Shown piece after piece: positions 23,927 through 36,300 of a DNA stretch of 48,046 nt (its first letter is position 1; each line of letters begins with the position of its first letter). Made by a program: the position numbers and the translations under genes. This DNA comes from Pseudoneurospora amorphoporcata (taxonomy: Eukaryota; Ascomycota; Sordariomycetes; Sordariales; Sordariaceae). Below the pieces are notes generated by a model. That model was not told the origin of the DNA, did no database searches, and saw nothing but the letters and a program-made list of their open reading frames with translations. Location: positions 1 through 48,046 of the forward strand of contig MU859294.1 in the NCBI GenBank assembly GCA_033297205.1, in the 5' to 3' direction.

Positions 23927-24892
23927 TTAAGAGCACAGGAGACTCGTGACGGGAATCCTGGCATGGTTCTTCTCATCTCGTTGAACCAGAGCAATAGGCG
24001 AGCTAGGGGCCGTTGGCAGGTACTCAGTGGCAGAAGGGAAGTATCCCATTGATGACTGCTGAGGGAAAGGAAGACTGGGACGACGGTAGGCCGCAGGCGG
24101 TGCAAAGGCCGCTAGCTGTCGGCGATCAAACTCATCCAAGTCTCCGATGGACGAGGTGGTGGGAGAGGGCAAGGTGCTGAATGGGGCAAGCCGCCTTGAT
24201 GTAGGCGGTGTTAACAGCCGCAGAGTGTTGCCGTTTTGGCAATCGTGTCCATCAACGTATCCATCGGTAGTAGGGAAGGCATGTGATGGAGGGAAGGAAG
24301 GAGTGAAGGGAGTGGTGCATCGAGCCTGCTGCTGTTGCTGCTGTTGCGGCCTAGAAGGGAACCACTCGATGGATTCATGGACGCGGTGATGAAGGCTATC
24401 GTTGAAGCTGCTGGGGCTGGATGGCCTCCTCGATCCCGTGTAGATGTCCTGGGCATATCTGATGGGGCGCTGCATGTGTGCCCTTGGCGGTTGTCCGGGG
24501 CTGCTTCTTAGAACGTCAGAGGCAGACACGCGTCTTGGTGCGCTCTGCCTCCTTAGCTGGTTCTTCTTGCGGTTGTTGAGGCCGTTCCAATAGTTCTTGA
24601 CGGCATTGTCGCTGCGGCCCTGGAGCTTCCTGGCAATGTCTGCCCAACGTGGGCCCTTCTGATCCACCTCTCTGACGATGATAGCCGCCTCTTCCTGTGT
24701 CATAGGTCCGTGGTTCAGCCCTGGCTTCAGGTTTTGATGCCATCGCTCTCGGCACTGCTTGGGGGTTCTGGTTCCGAGAATGCGGGCAACGTTGACCCAG
24801 TTTCCCGGTCCTAGGTCCTTGACCAACTTGATGAGTCGCTGATCCTCCCCTGCTGACCAGGGGCCTCTCCGTTGGTCGGGCATGTTAGACAT
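23927..24892 (-). CDS. R2R3 MYB transcription factor, FlbD-like
   Basis: Single-exon frame of 321 aa. Two MYB repeats occupy residues about 9-110: R2 has tryptophans W12, W32 and W51, and R3 has W83 and W102, with M64 in place of its first tryptophan, a common change in R3. The recognition-helix segments are TPKQCRERWHQNLKP and SDNAVKNYWNGLNNRKK, close to the FlbD/RCA-1 group of Pezizomycotina, where FlbD controls conidiation in Aspergillus. Assignment to that exact orthologue is uncertain. The remaining 210 residues are Ser/Pro-rich with a seven-Gln run and no domain, probably regulatory. ATG is used at 24892; a second ATG three codons on is also possible. The protein should act in the nucleus as a DNA-binding regulator. 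Confidence 0.92.
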   Translation of the reverse strand: MSNMPDQRRGPWSAGEDQRLIKLVKDLGPGNWVNVARILGTRTPKQCRERWHQNLKPGLNHGPMTQEEAAIIVREVDQKGPRWADIARKLQGRSDNAVKNYWNGLNNRKKNQLRRQSAPRRVSASDVLRSSPGQPPRAHMQRPIRYAQDIYTGSRRPSSPSSFNDSLHHRVHESIEWFPSRPQQQQQQQARCTTPFTPSFPPSHAFPTTDGYVDGHDCQNGNTLRLLTPPTSRRLAPFSTLPSPTTSSIGDLDEFDRRQLAAFAPPAAYRRPSLPFPQQSSMGYFPSATEYLPTAPSSPIALVQRDEKNHARIPVTSLLCS

Positions 24893-25110
24893 GATGGTCG
24901 AAAATGTCGATGAAGTGGACGACGGTTTTGGTGTTGGTGGCGATGGAGATTGATAATGTTGTCCGTGTGTGGAGTTTTGTTGATGTCGAATCCCGTCGGG
25001 GTGGATGTCGATGACTTGCGATGGATGTTTGATGGTAGAGATGAATGGTGGAAGATGGTGTGGGATGGAGGTTGGGGATGGGCGGAAGATAAAGTAGTTA
25101 AAAGGGAACG

Positions 25111-25120
25111 AGGTATATAA
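25111..25120 (-). promoter_or_regulatory. TATA-like box upstream of the MYB gene
   Basis: On the minus strand the sequence reads TTATATACCT about 220 bases before the MYB start. Between them lies a pyrimidine-rich leader (GA-rich on the plus strand, 25020-25095), a common fungal promoter layout. Position and composition are the only evidence. Confidence 0.4.
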
Positions 25121-25390
25121 GATGACTGGCCGATTTAAAGTGGTGTGTGTGGGATGATGTTCTGAGACGGTCTGATGCCACCGACGGACGCTAGTAGATG
25201 ACGGGATGCGAGGAAGAAAAAAGTTGGGCGTAGGCCCAAAATGTCATGTATGCCCTGTACTAGCTTGCTGGGTATCGACTAGGCTAGTATTTCACTTGCA
25301 GGTACCCAAGTGCAAGTCGCGACTGGACCTCCCCCCGGTTTGAAGGAACGGATTTCCACTTCCGGTGTGAGTGTCAGCCAGGGGTCAACT

Positions 25391-25528
25391 GGTGTACATA
25401 GTACGAGTTGGGATTCCGCATACCAGGAAGTCCACTTCTCAGCCCCTTACCACGCAAGCAACGCGGACCAAAACTCGTTATCTTGCCCAGAATACGCAAA
25501 GCCCGGCTCGTAGCGTACTATGTACACC
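25391..25528. repeat. 14-bp perfect inverted repeat, 138 bp overall
   Basis: GGTGTACATAGTAC (25391-25404) and GTACTATGTACACC (25515-25528) are exact inverted copies about 110 bases apart. No flanking duplication is seen, so this may be chance, a tiny mobile element or a pair of binding sites. Confidence 0.7.
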
Positions 25529-25919
25529 TAGCCGATGCCTCGAGCGAACAAGTTGCTCCGCTCAAAAGGTGGTCATGAAGAAGGATACCGTGAATGCCTT
25601 CGCTTGAAGTATCTGTCTTCCTCTCTACTACCGGCTGACCTGGAAGACTGTGCAGATACCTTGCTGGCGGAGTCGAAACGACAGGTGCCATTTGAAAAAT
25701 GCCAGTGGCTTCCTTGACCTAATTCGATATCTGAGAGTCCAGGGCCGCCCCTTGTCATATGCCACCGTAAACGCAACCTGAATGCACTGGGTTACCCACA
25801 TATAGCGTAGCGCGGTATCGGTTACGGAAAGAGAGCAAAGATCCAAAAACGGTCAGTCCATGACGTCTGGACTGTAATGAAAACGGTGAGCTTGTCCGGA
25901 CAAGGCCAAGGGCTGTGTT

Positions 25920-25937
25920 GGGGGGGGGGGGGGGGGG
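25920..25937. repeat. Poly-G run
   Basis: Eighteen consecutive G; sequencing of such runs is error-prone, so the exact length is doubtful. Confidence 0.9.
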
Positions 25938-26867
25938 TGGGTGCATGCTGTTCTGCCCCCCGGCCCAGCTTTGGACAGGGGAATTGATGCTCGCCATGCC
26001 AATGGAACTGATATTCGTGCGTGGAGGAGGTACGACACGTATTCGAACCGCCTCTGGATTGAGGTGAGGATGTATATTTCGAAAAGGTAAAAACAAACCG
26101 AGAAAGACAGAGCCTCCAACTCATCTCACTCGCGAAACTTTTTGGAAGCGACCAGGAAGTGGTAAATTAGCCAAGAGGTAAGAGGCACGTGAGAAACCCA
26201 ACTCGTCGTCCAAGTCCGGAGCCCGTGCACTTTTTAAATTGTTAGTGTTGCTTCAGTCTGAATGGCTAACTGGCCAGCTCGTCAGCAGCCAGTTTTGTCA
26301 CTTCCAACTTTCTCGCATGTCCGCCAACCGACGGGAATCGGGCAATGCCCGGTGGCCTTCCATTCCAAGCCTTCTGTTCACAGCGCCTTGTCCAGCTGAG
26401 TCGCAACCACAATCAATCCCAAGAGATAGAAGCTATGCCATTTCCCTGGATTGACAAATCTACGCGCAAGTTTGATCAACCTTTCCCGTCTATTCGATCC
26501 ATGATGCCGCAGTAAAGTGACAAACGAGTGCTAATCTGCGTTTGATTTGCGTGTGCCTAGAGATGGATGTGTCTGCTGCGTGGGTAGCACTTGGTCGCAT
26601 CCTGATGTCCGTAACGCTGCGAGCCCTCAATTCGCTCGATCCAATAATTGACAGCACATCCATCCATCCAGTACAGACCCTGACCATGCCTGGCGCTCCC
26701 GGGAACTGCCAAAGCCGAAGCTTGTAGCTGCCTAGGAGCTCTAGTGACGACCAGACGCTGTCCGATTTGCCCAATTCTTGCTCAGCGATCGCAGAAAGTC
26801 CACCTCAGAACCGGGAGGACCGAAGGGTCACCTCCGAGTACACTGGACAGGCCTACCGGTGTTGATA

Positions 26868-27198
26868 CAGTCAGCATCCTAGTTCTAGCAACACCCAAAA
26901 TCTGGCCCCAGGTGTTGCAATTACAGGGGTGTTGCTCCAAGTGGTGCCGTGCACAGACCATTTTGCCTCCAACCCGTCAGAAAAGATGCACCAAAACAAG
27001 CATGCCAAGCAATATTTACCCTCTACCAGACCCGCTTTTTGCATTCTACCATATATACTTAAAAGCAAATCCCCATTTTTACTCTTGCCAATTGCAGGTT
27101 TGCGCTTACCCTAATAAAAAGGGGATTTTTGGAGCTTGCTGTTGCTGTTACGGGGGTGTTACTCTTGTAGGGTGTAGCATTTGCAGGGCTGCTGACTG
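26868..27198. mobile_element. Tc1/mariner-type miniature element (331 bp)
   Basis: The ends are CAGTCAGCA...TGCTGACTG flanked by TA on both sides (26866-26867 and 27199-27200). The inverted repeat continues less perfectly inward to ACACCC/GGGTGT. The interior has a second nested inverted pair (AAATCCCC/GGGGATTT) and no coding capacity. The termini differ from the 22072 element, so this is a different subfamily. Confidence 0.8.
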
Positions 27199-27200
27199 TA

Positions 27201-30200
27201 CTCGACAGGAACAACAGAAAGAATAGTAGGGAAGGCAGGATCGCCAAAACCAACCCGAATCGTCCACTGAACTCGCGAACTCGAGGAGCGCTCGCTTGAT
27301 TACCTTGACCCGGTCCATCCACACCAATCCGCTCCGCGTCCGTGATCCGTCCAATCCATCGCCCATCCAAACTGTCGGTTGCATTTGATATGCCAAACCC
27401 CGGCGTATAGTGCGTTTGGGGACGTCCTTTCCACTGCCCCGGTGAGGAATTGGGTGAGGTGGGAGAGGGACAGCACGACATGCACATACACACGGGCAGC
27501 GCTACTATATGTTGGAGCGCCTGAGTGTGAGAGCACTCTCATAGTCATCCTTCCCACTGGCCTGGTACCGTATCTATTCCCGTCAGCCATGCATCTGCTC
27601 TCACATATTGGCTGGCTTCGTCCCCCTGGCGAATATTTGTTACGGCAGAGGAGGGCTCGGATTTGCTGCCGCGGATCATCTTGCATGTCCCCTTCCAGGC
27701 CTGTCTAAGGACAGACATGCTTGACGCCATGGTTCCCTCTACTCGCAGTCAAGTTACTCTTTCTCCTTGGCCAAGGCCAAACTGGCGGTGGGCAGCTCGG
27801 TCCAAAAGGAAAGAAAACAGAGGGCACGGTGAACGCTGACAGGCTAAAGCACTCGAGTCAGTTATGTTACACGGCGGGAATCTCTAACCCATCGCACCAA
27901 TCTTAACATTACTACATATACATGTCGGTAACCTTTCAGATCTGGGGTAGTAAGGCGAACCAAGCTCTAGCAAACAGCGGGCGTTTGGCCTTTACGAGCC
28001 CACTAAACCCGGGTCTGGGTGTGCCCTAGGTTCCGTGCGTCGGGTTGGGAGGCAGATTCCGCTGTTTTTCCGTGCGATTGTTGCTAAATCTGGACAGAAT
28101 TGATTAACTCTAGGGTTGTGTGAGCAGTGGCTTCAAAGGTCATCAGCGTGACGGGATTCTAGCGATCCAGTAACTTGGGTTCCCGACCGGTTCAATGCAT
28201 CGGAGCAGGGGTTCGGAGGACACAACGGCGCGTCCATCTCACCTACTCAACGGTCAACGCACAGTATGTAGGCAGTGTGTCAGTCAGCGAGCCAAAGTTG
28301 GCAACGCTTGGACGCATACCGTACCGACAAAAATCGGACGAAAAGGGGACGAACAAGCGAACTACTTCAGATGGTGATTGAGATCGATGTCCGGACGGCA
28401 CACTCCGAGCCCGCGCCGTATTGGAAAAGGTAATGAAGCCCTAGGCCCGTATAACGAAGCCCGCGCCGGAGGAGGCATGTCTGCCCTTCTCGAGATGGCT
28501 ATATCTCCGGTGCGTGGCTTCCAACCTGAGACATGAAAATCCTACTGTGTTTATCCCAATGTCGTACACTCTCGGGGCAAGTTTAGCCCTCGAGTAAGCA
28601 GGATAAGCAACCTATATCTACCATCTTCAAAGGCCCTATACTGTACCCACAATATTGTACTCCCGTTTACATCAATAATAGCAAGAAACGGAACAAACAC
28701 CCGGCGGCGCGTTTGACGTTGAACAATTTCAAGTGTTGTAATACATTGAAGCAATCACGGCTGCCTTGAGCCAAGCTTCTGTTCAACATGATGGAAGTTG
28801 CTGTGCCCTTTCCCCGCCGTGGTCCCAACTCATCGGGATTATAGGGCAATATGGCATGTATCTTCCCCATAATATCGACTATCTCACTCTCACTCATGAT
28901 ACTACCACGGTATATGGGGTAAGTCGTCCCTTCCTTGTCTACGCAATAATACCTTGGCCTCGAGGTCGGACTGCAGCCAGTGAAACAGCTGTAATTTGGC
29001 AAATCATAGCAGGCCCTTGTTATATGGCCATCTCCAGCCAGTCCTTCCTAGTCGAATGGCACCCTGAGGACGCGCTCTTGTCAGACTGACACTGGCGCAC
29101 AGAGGATACCTATCTACTAGGGAAGGGCAAGGGCTAGGACCACTGCAGGCACAACACGGTCTGACATTCCGTCTGTGATGTCCATTCAACAAAAAATGAC
29201 TTGCAGCCGCATTGCAACACCTCAAATGATTTGCGTCTTGTCTCCTGCCCCACTGTCAATGCTGACCATCATCCCGCCGTCCGTTCGTCAGCTCCAGCTC
29301 CGGTGGAGTCTTGCTTTCGCAGTACCCTGGGAGCCTCGCTGGGAGAAGTGGTTGGACTTCAATGACTCCCGTCTCCAATTTCATCAACCTCCGATCGCCT
29401 TGTCGTCACGGCCTGCAATCTATCCGCCATGACCACGGTACGAATGCAACCTGCAAGTAACGACTGTAGAAAGAGCAGACTAATTTCGATCTAAGGCTGC
29501 CAAGATGGCGGGACAGCGAGGGAAAGATACCACCCAGTTCTTGGCTGCAACTTGCACCGAATACCGGATGGTCGCGATCCCGCTGAGCCTAATTACTACA
29601 TCTGGGCATGCTGGACTGAATCGGCTAGGCCAGCGAATAATCGCTCCACACGTCTCTATCCAAGCTATGAGTTGCCGAGGAGCGAGCGGGTGCTAGACGT
29701 GCTTAGGTGCGCCCCCAACATGTCGCCAACATCCTGACTGACGGAGGCGTTGGAGTGTTGATGACTTGATGTCAGTCGCAGCTCCAGCACACATGGGACA
29801 TCGGCATGCTTGAAACTGGGGACTGGGCGAGACGGAAACCGGGCAAAAAAATGTCACCTCTACCATCATGGGACGATTCCCGGACGGAACTTGGGCACCA
29901 TCCAGTCGCTGTCCGTCTTTCGAAGGAGTTCATCGTCTTCCCAATCGAAGCTCGCAACAGTCGCCGACTCGCCGGTACTATTACACTGCTCCACAGCCAC
30001 GGGCCTCCCCTCCTCGGAACCTAAACGGACCAGTGCTTCAGGAAAACGGTCCACAACGGAAGCAAGTCAGCCACACTGGCGGGACTGGCACACTGGGTAC
30101 GGATACGACACGACTGCGTGCCAGCGGCTCGGGCACCACCCTCCCTCAAGCCATGTGGCTAAAGCCCGACTCGGCGACCTGGGACCCAAGAAGGGGAGCG

Positions 30201-30547
30201 ATCCGCCGGCCAAGCTCTTTAACGTTGACGCAAAAAACCGTTGTCACACGGCTTCGGGTCAAGAGGCGTCCAATTATGGCAGGAAGATCTTCCAGGTGGC
30301 GTCTCTTGACTGTTGCCCGTAATCCCCTTGTCAACCCCCTTGCCCACTTTCGATCCCCACCATCGCGTTACCGTCCACTCACCATACTCCTACTATGTAG
30401 ACCTTTCTTGGCGATTTCTAGCGAGCATTCAGCTGAGGCTTTGGCGCCCTAATGCCCAAATAAGGAAATCTTCAACATCCTTGTCGCTGGGCATAGATAC
30501 GCTGCCAAAACGATCATTACACTGCGTTTGCGAGAAGAAGAAGAGAG
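27201..30547. other. Intergenic, no supported gene
   Basis: Many short frames occur on both strands, none with a recognisable domain. The longest (29868-30452, plus, 194 codons) is overlapped by other open frames and is Arg/Pro/Ser-rich. A weak splice-like pattern at 29431-29500 (donor GTACGA, branch GACTAAT, acceptor AAG) is not enough to call a gene. Confidence 0.4.
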
Positions 30548-30549
30548 TA

Positions 30550-30999
30550 CTTGGGGGTTGTGGTGCGGCCTGTGACTCTTTCGTCAACCCCCTCTTATAA
30601 AAGAGGGGAAAAAAAATTATGGGACAAACTTTTATTATAGGATAAATAGAGAGACTAGCAAACCGCTTAGAAAATTGGCCCAACCGCCGCGAGTCGATAT
30701 ACCCGAAATATATGTAAACAACATCCCCATTCCCACTTTTCTCGCCAATATAGTAATAAAAATTGATGCAACTTTAAGAAAAGGCCTTTCGAAGCTTCTT
30801 CTTACTTCTTAAATTTTCTTGGATTTTTAGAAAAATGATGAATGTTGTTTTTGTTGTTGCATTTCGCCTACTAATAGTTTTCTAAGCGGTTCGCTAGTCT
30901 TTCTGTTTGTCCTATAATAAAAGTTTGTCCCATAATTTTTTTTCCCTCTACTTAATGAGTAGGGGGTTGAGAAAAGTCCCACCCACCACAACCTCCAAG
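30550..30999. mobile_element. Fold-back miniature element (450 bp) with TA duplication
   Basis: Arms of about 125 bases (30550-30676 and 30875-30999) are inverted copies of each other, ending CTTGGGGGTTG and CAACCTCCAAG, with TA outside each end (30548-30549 and 31000-31001). The most conserved inner parts include TTATGGGACAAACTTTTATT and AACCGCTTAGAAAA. The roughly 200-bp centre is AT-rich and non-coding. The outermost parts have more mismatches and indels than the inner ones, so the exact ends rest on the TA fit. Confidence 0.8.
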
Positions 31000-31087
31000 T
31001 AACAAGGGAAAAGCAACCTAATCGCAGCAAGATAATGAAATAAACAAGTTACACTTCCCGCATCAGACGCAATAACCTACCGAGACA

Positions 31088-31375
31088 CACCGGAAACTGA
31101 TAAGAGATGTCGCCATGTAGCACTGGTGGAGGAGTGCCCTGAAACCTCAACAATAGCAGCCTGGGGCTTCCCCGTCACTCACTGTCCCGCAGGGGGGCGG
31201 GGGCGGGGGGGGCCGGGGGGCGCNNNNNNNNNNCACCGGAAACTTATAAGATCTGTCGCCATGTACCCCTGGGGGTGGCGTGCCCGGAAACCACACCACT
31301 CCCCGCCGGGGGCGGCCCCCCCCCCCCCCCCAAAACCCCCCCCCCCCCCCCCCCCCCGGTTCGTTTTGACGGTCA
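31088..31375. other. Assembly gap with duplicated flanks
   Basis: Ten N lie at 31224-31233. The bases after the gap, from 31234, repeat those starting at 31088 (CACCGGAAAC, ATAAGA, TGTCGCCATGTA and so on), but with many G/C substitutions and long runs of C. The left flank also decays into G-rich sequence just before the N. This looks like two low-quality contig ends that should have been merged, so any frame across it is unreliable. Confidence 0.85.
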
Positions 31376-33300
31376 TCCTGGCCTTCCACTAAACCTTCTT
31401 GACGATGAAATTGCGAGTGCTGGAACCAGAGCAAAATGCAAATGTAACATTGAATACGGCATCACCACGGTAGAAGTAACCATAGGTGAGTATGTAATCC
31501 CTTAGTTCTCACAACTGTCAGTGGTGACACGATTGACTTACATGGAATAGTTGCTCATTATATTCACCCACCCCTGTCCAGCTCAAACCCTGAGCCGCCT
31601 TGACGTACTCCATGCAAGATGGCATGAAGGCGTCCAAATTCATTGTGGTTGGGACTAGAGTCCCCGGTTTGAATCTCCACGGACACAATGCCGTTCTCCA
31701 TAAGCGTCATATCGCCTATCTTACGCACATCGTTAGAAAATTCCGTCTCGTTGCCATGCTCTTGATGGTAAATCATGGATCCACTCGACTAACAGAGCAT
31801 CAACAACCAAAGCTAACGAGTTCGCTCCCTTGTACTCTGCTTACGCTTCCTACTTCCGAATGGTGGCCGTTGGACGTTCGAGACAATGCCATCACGGCAG
31901 CTTCCATTGGCCTAGTTTTTCGTCCCGCCTGTTGGTTAACGGTCTCTCCATCCTATGCGCCGCATCCGCATTTCCGAGACACTCAATGGAATCGGCGCTT
32001 GCCTAAACGGCTGAACGAAGTTGGTCAGCTGGGCCAGCAGCGTTTTTGGATGGCCGGATGTTGCCCGGTCCATCCGGAAGGGTCTTCTGCACGGCGAAGG
32101 AAGTCCTGCCATCAGTACGACCTAACATCAGGGAAGGAGATGCAATGCCACTATCTTCTTAACGTATTAGCTGATCCACTTGAAGCATGAGTGTTGGGCT
32201 TGGTGGAAGCCTTTGGCAGCTGGCGCCATCGAAATCACAACCGATGAGGGAGTCGGTGCCGGAATACGGGAAACTCCGTATATGGTCGACAGATACGGAG
32301 ACACCAGGCACTCACTTCTGTGGCTTACGTTGTACGTCCTGCAGACCCACAACCCAGTTGGCGTTCCAGGGCTGATGCTGAACCAGAGGGATATAGGTCG
32401 GCGACCGATTAAAAGTCTTGCTGCAACATGCTCAGAAAGGCATCAAGTCAGCCCGTGGCCTGCATCAAGGTCATCTCGAATTCCTTGTGCGGCCCTTAAC
32501 CCCCGCCCGGCCAAGCACTTCTTATGCCGCAACCTTTCTTCTTCGTTCCCTGGTCCCCGGCCGGAGTCCAGATATTCGACACTTTATCCTGAGAGCCAAC
32601 TGGACATCACTCTTTCTTCTGTTGCCACTATCGCTGAGAGAGGCCTCGAAGTGAGACATGAACAGAGTACGAATGGAAGATATGTGTAAAAAGAGGGGGG
32701 GGTTATGGATACCAACGCACTTGTTCGTCGGTCTCATCCCCCGTCCTACTCGCTTCTTCCTGATATGCGGTTTATCAAACTTTCCAGGATAAAGCAATGA
32801 TCCAGTTGAGTGGAGGGCGGGGGCACCGTGAAAGTGCCGAAACGATGTGTGACTTTTCAAAAGGCCGTTTAATTAGGCCGAGATACTTGAGAAAAGGCGG
32901 TTAACCCACCGTATACTTTAGTCGCGCTCGGTTCTCTACTCTCTTGACTGGCTGCGTCAGGCTGAGCATGGGAATCTTGTCAGTCGCAGCGATATCCGAT
33001 TAGGAGATGTTGGCAAAGCAGGGAGCCTGGTCAACGACCTTGAGGTTGCCGGGCTTGGTTGGTTTCTGACTGCCGTGGCCTACTTGGGCTGTGCCTTCCC
33101 GCTCAGCTAACTATTCGCATGAGAGGTGGCGACGACTGGTAGTGAATGCTCGAGACATATCGACGGAACTGACTCCCGCCGTTCAGAAGAGATGTATCAA
33201 AGCCCTCCGAAGCAACGGCCCACACGGAACGGCGATGGCGCACAGCACTAGGTATGCTTGAACAATGCGTATTAAGAAGATCTTGCTTTCAGAGACAGTT
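31376..33300. other. Possible decayed gene(s), not resolved
   Basis: Parts of this stretch look weakly coding but do not join. A minus-strand frame at 31564-31776 has balanced composition. Plus-strand segments near 32999-33119 and 33109-33251 also read as ordinary protein, in different frames, with stops between them. I recognise no family and cannot find splice sites linking the pieces. It may be a pseudogene or chance. Confidence 0.25.
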
Positions 33301-36300
33301 ACAAACAGGACTTCCGACATGTTATTTTGATTTCAAAGCGGGGGACGTGACAAGGAGCTCAATGGATCTTGCCCAATGGAAGCTTTTATGGCTGAAACTC
33401 TGTAAGTCCTCCGCTTGACGCCATCTCAGCCATCTCTCAGTTTCTGGGCCTGATCAAATTCTCAAGATCTGGTTGGTTAGTTCCAGAAGAAGGCAATCAA
33501 GTCCCGGAAATGTGCATGAGCATTTGGATTGGTCAGTTCAGATTCAGAGGGAGAATACACTTTTTGGAAAAGGATGCCATTTGTGAGCAACGACAAGCAA
33601 GGCACTACTTCAATATCATAAAGTAAGCCTAACCTACCTAGACATGTTGGACTGGGTTAAAAAGCTAATAAAAGGCCGTTATAACGGTGAGTACCTCTAC
33701 GGCTGAGGCAGGCCATAGGCTCCACAAGAAAGGAGGCTGCTAAGAAAAATGTACATGGCGGAAAAGTGAGGTGAGAACGGATGAAGGGTACCTTAGGTGT
33801 GCCGGTTGTGAAATCGAGGTGAATCACGGGGTTTCGTTCCACATCAAGGCCTGCAATGAGAGGCAGAGGGGAAGCGCATCCGGAACGACTGGGATGCGAT
33901 ACCTTGTAGGAATGATTGAAGGGACCATACGTAGAGGTAAGGTAGGCGGAAGCGGGGAGGTTGAAGGTGAGGGTCAGGGAACATTGCTGTTGGTTCTCCT
34001 CCTCCTTTTCCCGTTCATGTCACCCCCAACCCAACCGTTCTTACCAAGTGGGCAGCCTTTTGGTGTGATGGATGTCAACATGGTTGCATGCCAACCTTGC
34101 CCTTTGCTGAGACATGTTGGAGCATCATTGGCTTGATGCTTCCATCCATCATCGACGGAAGTCGTCACAACTCCCCCGATCACCAGAGACGGCTGGACCA
34201 GTTGAGCCTGGGGATACTACTTGCCCCCTTGCCCCTCGCTCACAAGGTCCTTACCTCTAGTCATTTCCCAGAGTGTAGTAGGTACCTATCTTACTTGTGT
34301 GGTAATACCGTTTCTGCCCTGACCGCACTCTGAGCTGCTTGTCTCGGAATGAGGAGGCCGGTGAATCGGAGGGAGGGAAGACACTCCGACAAAATGACGG
34401 GAGAGTTGACCACTCTGGGAACTGGGAGTACGGTACTGACTGCAGTCGGTGTACCTGTAACAAGTGGAAAACGACAACTTGAACGTGCAGGCGGACCGTG
34501 ACGGTAAGGTACCTACGGTAGGTAAGGTATAATTGATCACTCGTCGTCTTCAATCCGCAATGGGCCACGGCGGGAAAAGGCCGCCTGGATCAGTTGCTGT
34601 TGCTTCAGTTCACGGCAAACTGCGGCGGTTACGAAACCGTCCGGCTGCGGTAGAGGTAAGGTAGTAAGTTTCACACCTGCAGTGATCTCAGCTGTTAGAA
34701 GGGGTAGTAGAGCGATTGATTTTGACATAATTACCTAAGAAATGCCCTCACTAACAGCGTGTCTGTGGGAGTATTACTGTACACCAGCTGTTTGATCTCG
34801 TAAATTACGAGCTCTCTCTCTCTGTTTCTGGCCGGGCCTTTTATGATGTATCTGAACTCAGCCGAGAGAGGAGCGATGCGCCTGTGCATTGCCATGGCCG
34901 CGATCGGACCTGACTGGAGTGAGAGTCAAGATGGAAGAGCGAGCTGACAATGCCGACCGGACCACTACGAAACGAACTTTGCTAGAGGTAAGCAGTGGTT
35001 AGGTAGGATACCTTACCTCTACACTAGGAAGGCACAACCGCTGCAGGAGAAGAACGGCTGCTCCACCGTTAATACCAACAAACCATCTGTAAGGCAAGGT
35101 GTCCTCCCCACACAAGCTACCTACCTACCTACCTCTATGGTATCTACCTTAAGGTACCAATCTTGTACCTAGAGGTATCTACCCGCAGGGAGAGGAGTCG
35201 CGACACATTCACGGAGAACTGAAAGGACTCACTGCGGTGCATTTGGAGCACCCACTGCAGCAACTAAACTGAACCGAACTGAACGGAAAAGAGGTACCTC
35301 GCTCCCCAAACACTGGACCCACTGGAGCGACTGGCCCCGATGAGGGCGACAGGAGGGTTCAGTTACACTCACTCACTCAGTGCATGAGGTGCCGTAGTTC
35401 GTCGTGAGCGACTACCATGACCAGCGGCACTCAGCTGCATTCCGACGGGAGTCATGGCAGTTGCCAGTGTAGAGGTAGTGGCCAGGTATTCAACTAGAAG
35501 TAGGGTACCTTAGTACTGACCTCATCCAAGACAACAACATGCCAAACTGAATGATCGAACTCTCGAGAGAACTGAAGGTGCTGGCTGACAGTGCAGTGAC
35601 CGAACGGAGTTGCCGACAGATTGGCGAGGTCATCTTTCCGGCTGCGTTTCATGAGGTGTTCATGCTGCGTGGCATAAAAGATGGCCCGGGAGCTTCAGTT
35701 ACCTAAGACCGTAGAGGTAATCTGTTGAGTTCCACTTCGTATATCGTCATCGTGGCCCCCGACCCTCAAGGTCGGACACTCAATATTCTGGGAGCTGAGA
35801 CCTAAGTATGAATGAGTGTTGTACGCCCATTTCCAAAGTCCGACCCATCCCTTCCAAGTTCTTGACTTCGGCATTACAAACAGCCGCGCCGAAACCGAGT
35901 GACTGGCGATTGTCTTTTAAGAGATGTCGAGTGTGTCAGTAAAACCGCTGGTGTTGCCCTGGCCGTATTGTCCGTCAGCGGCGGGTAGAAGATCAGTCTA
36001 CGACTAGATGGGCCTGCCGCGAGGAAATGAATAAATACAAACATTAGGTCCCGAGACTTGCAAGACACCAGACTTCAGTTCCTTCTTCACACTTCCTAAG
36101 GTAGGTACGATACCTCTACTCAATATTCAGCTCCTGAAGCTTTTCTGCTCTTGTCACTCACTAGACATGCTATGTTCACTGCTCGGATAGCCTAGTTTAA
36201 TTCCCCGAAACACAATGCCTAGGAATTCGCAAATAGAGAAGAACAATATGACCTAGATAGGTACATTATCGAGGTCCCCGACCGAACAAATTTACAAGAG

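Larger units (their letters stand above)
25121..26865. other. Intergenic, no gene seen
   Basis: No frame is convincing. An 18-G run at 25920-25937 inflates the open frames on the minus strand (Pro-rich). A 14-bp inverted repeat spans 25391-25528. The part next to the MYB gene is probably promoter. Confidence 0.5.

Noticed and set aside
25822..26124. Pro-rich minus-strand frames
   Set aside because: They are produced by the 18-G run, whose length is itself uncertain.
28395..28465. Repeated GCCCGCGCCG near 28.4 kb
   Set aside because: Two short copies only, explained by local GC composition; no array or palindromic unit. No CRISPR array is present anywhere.
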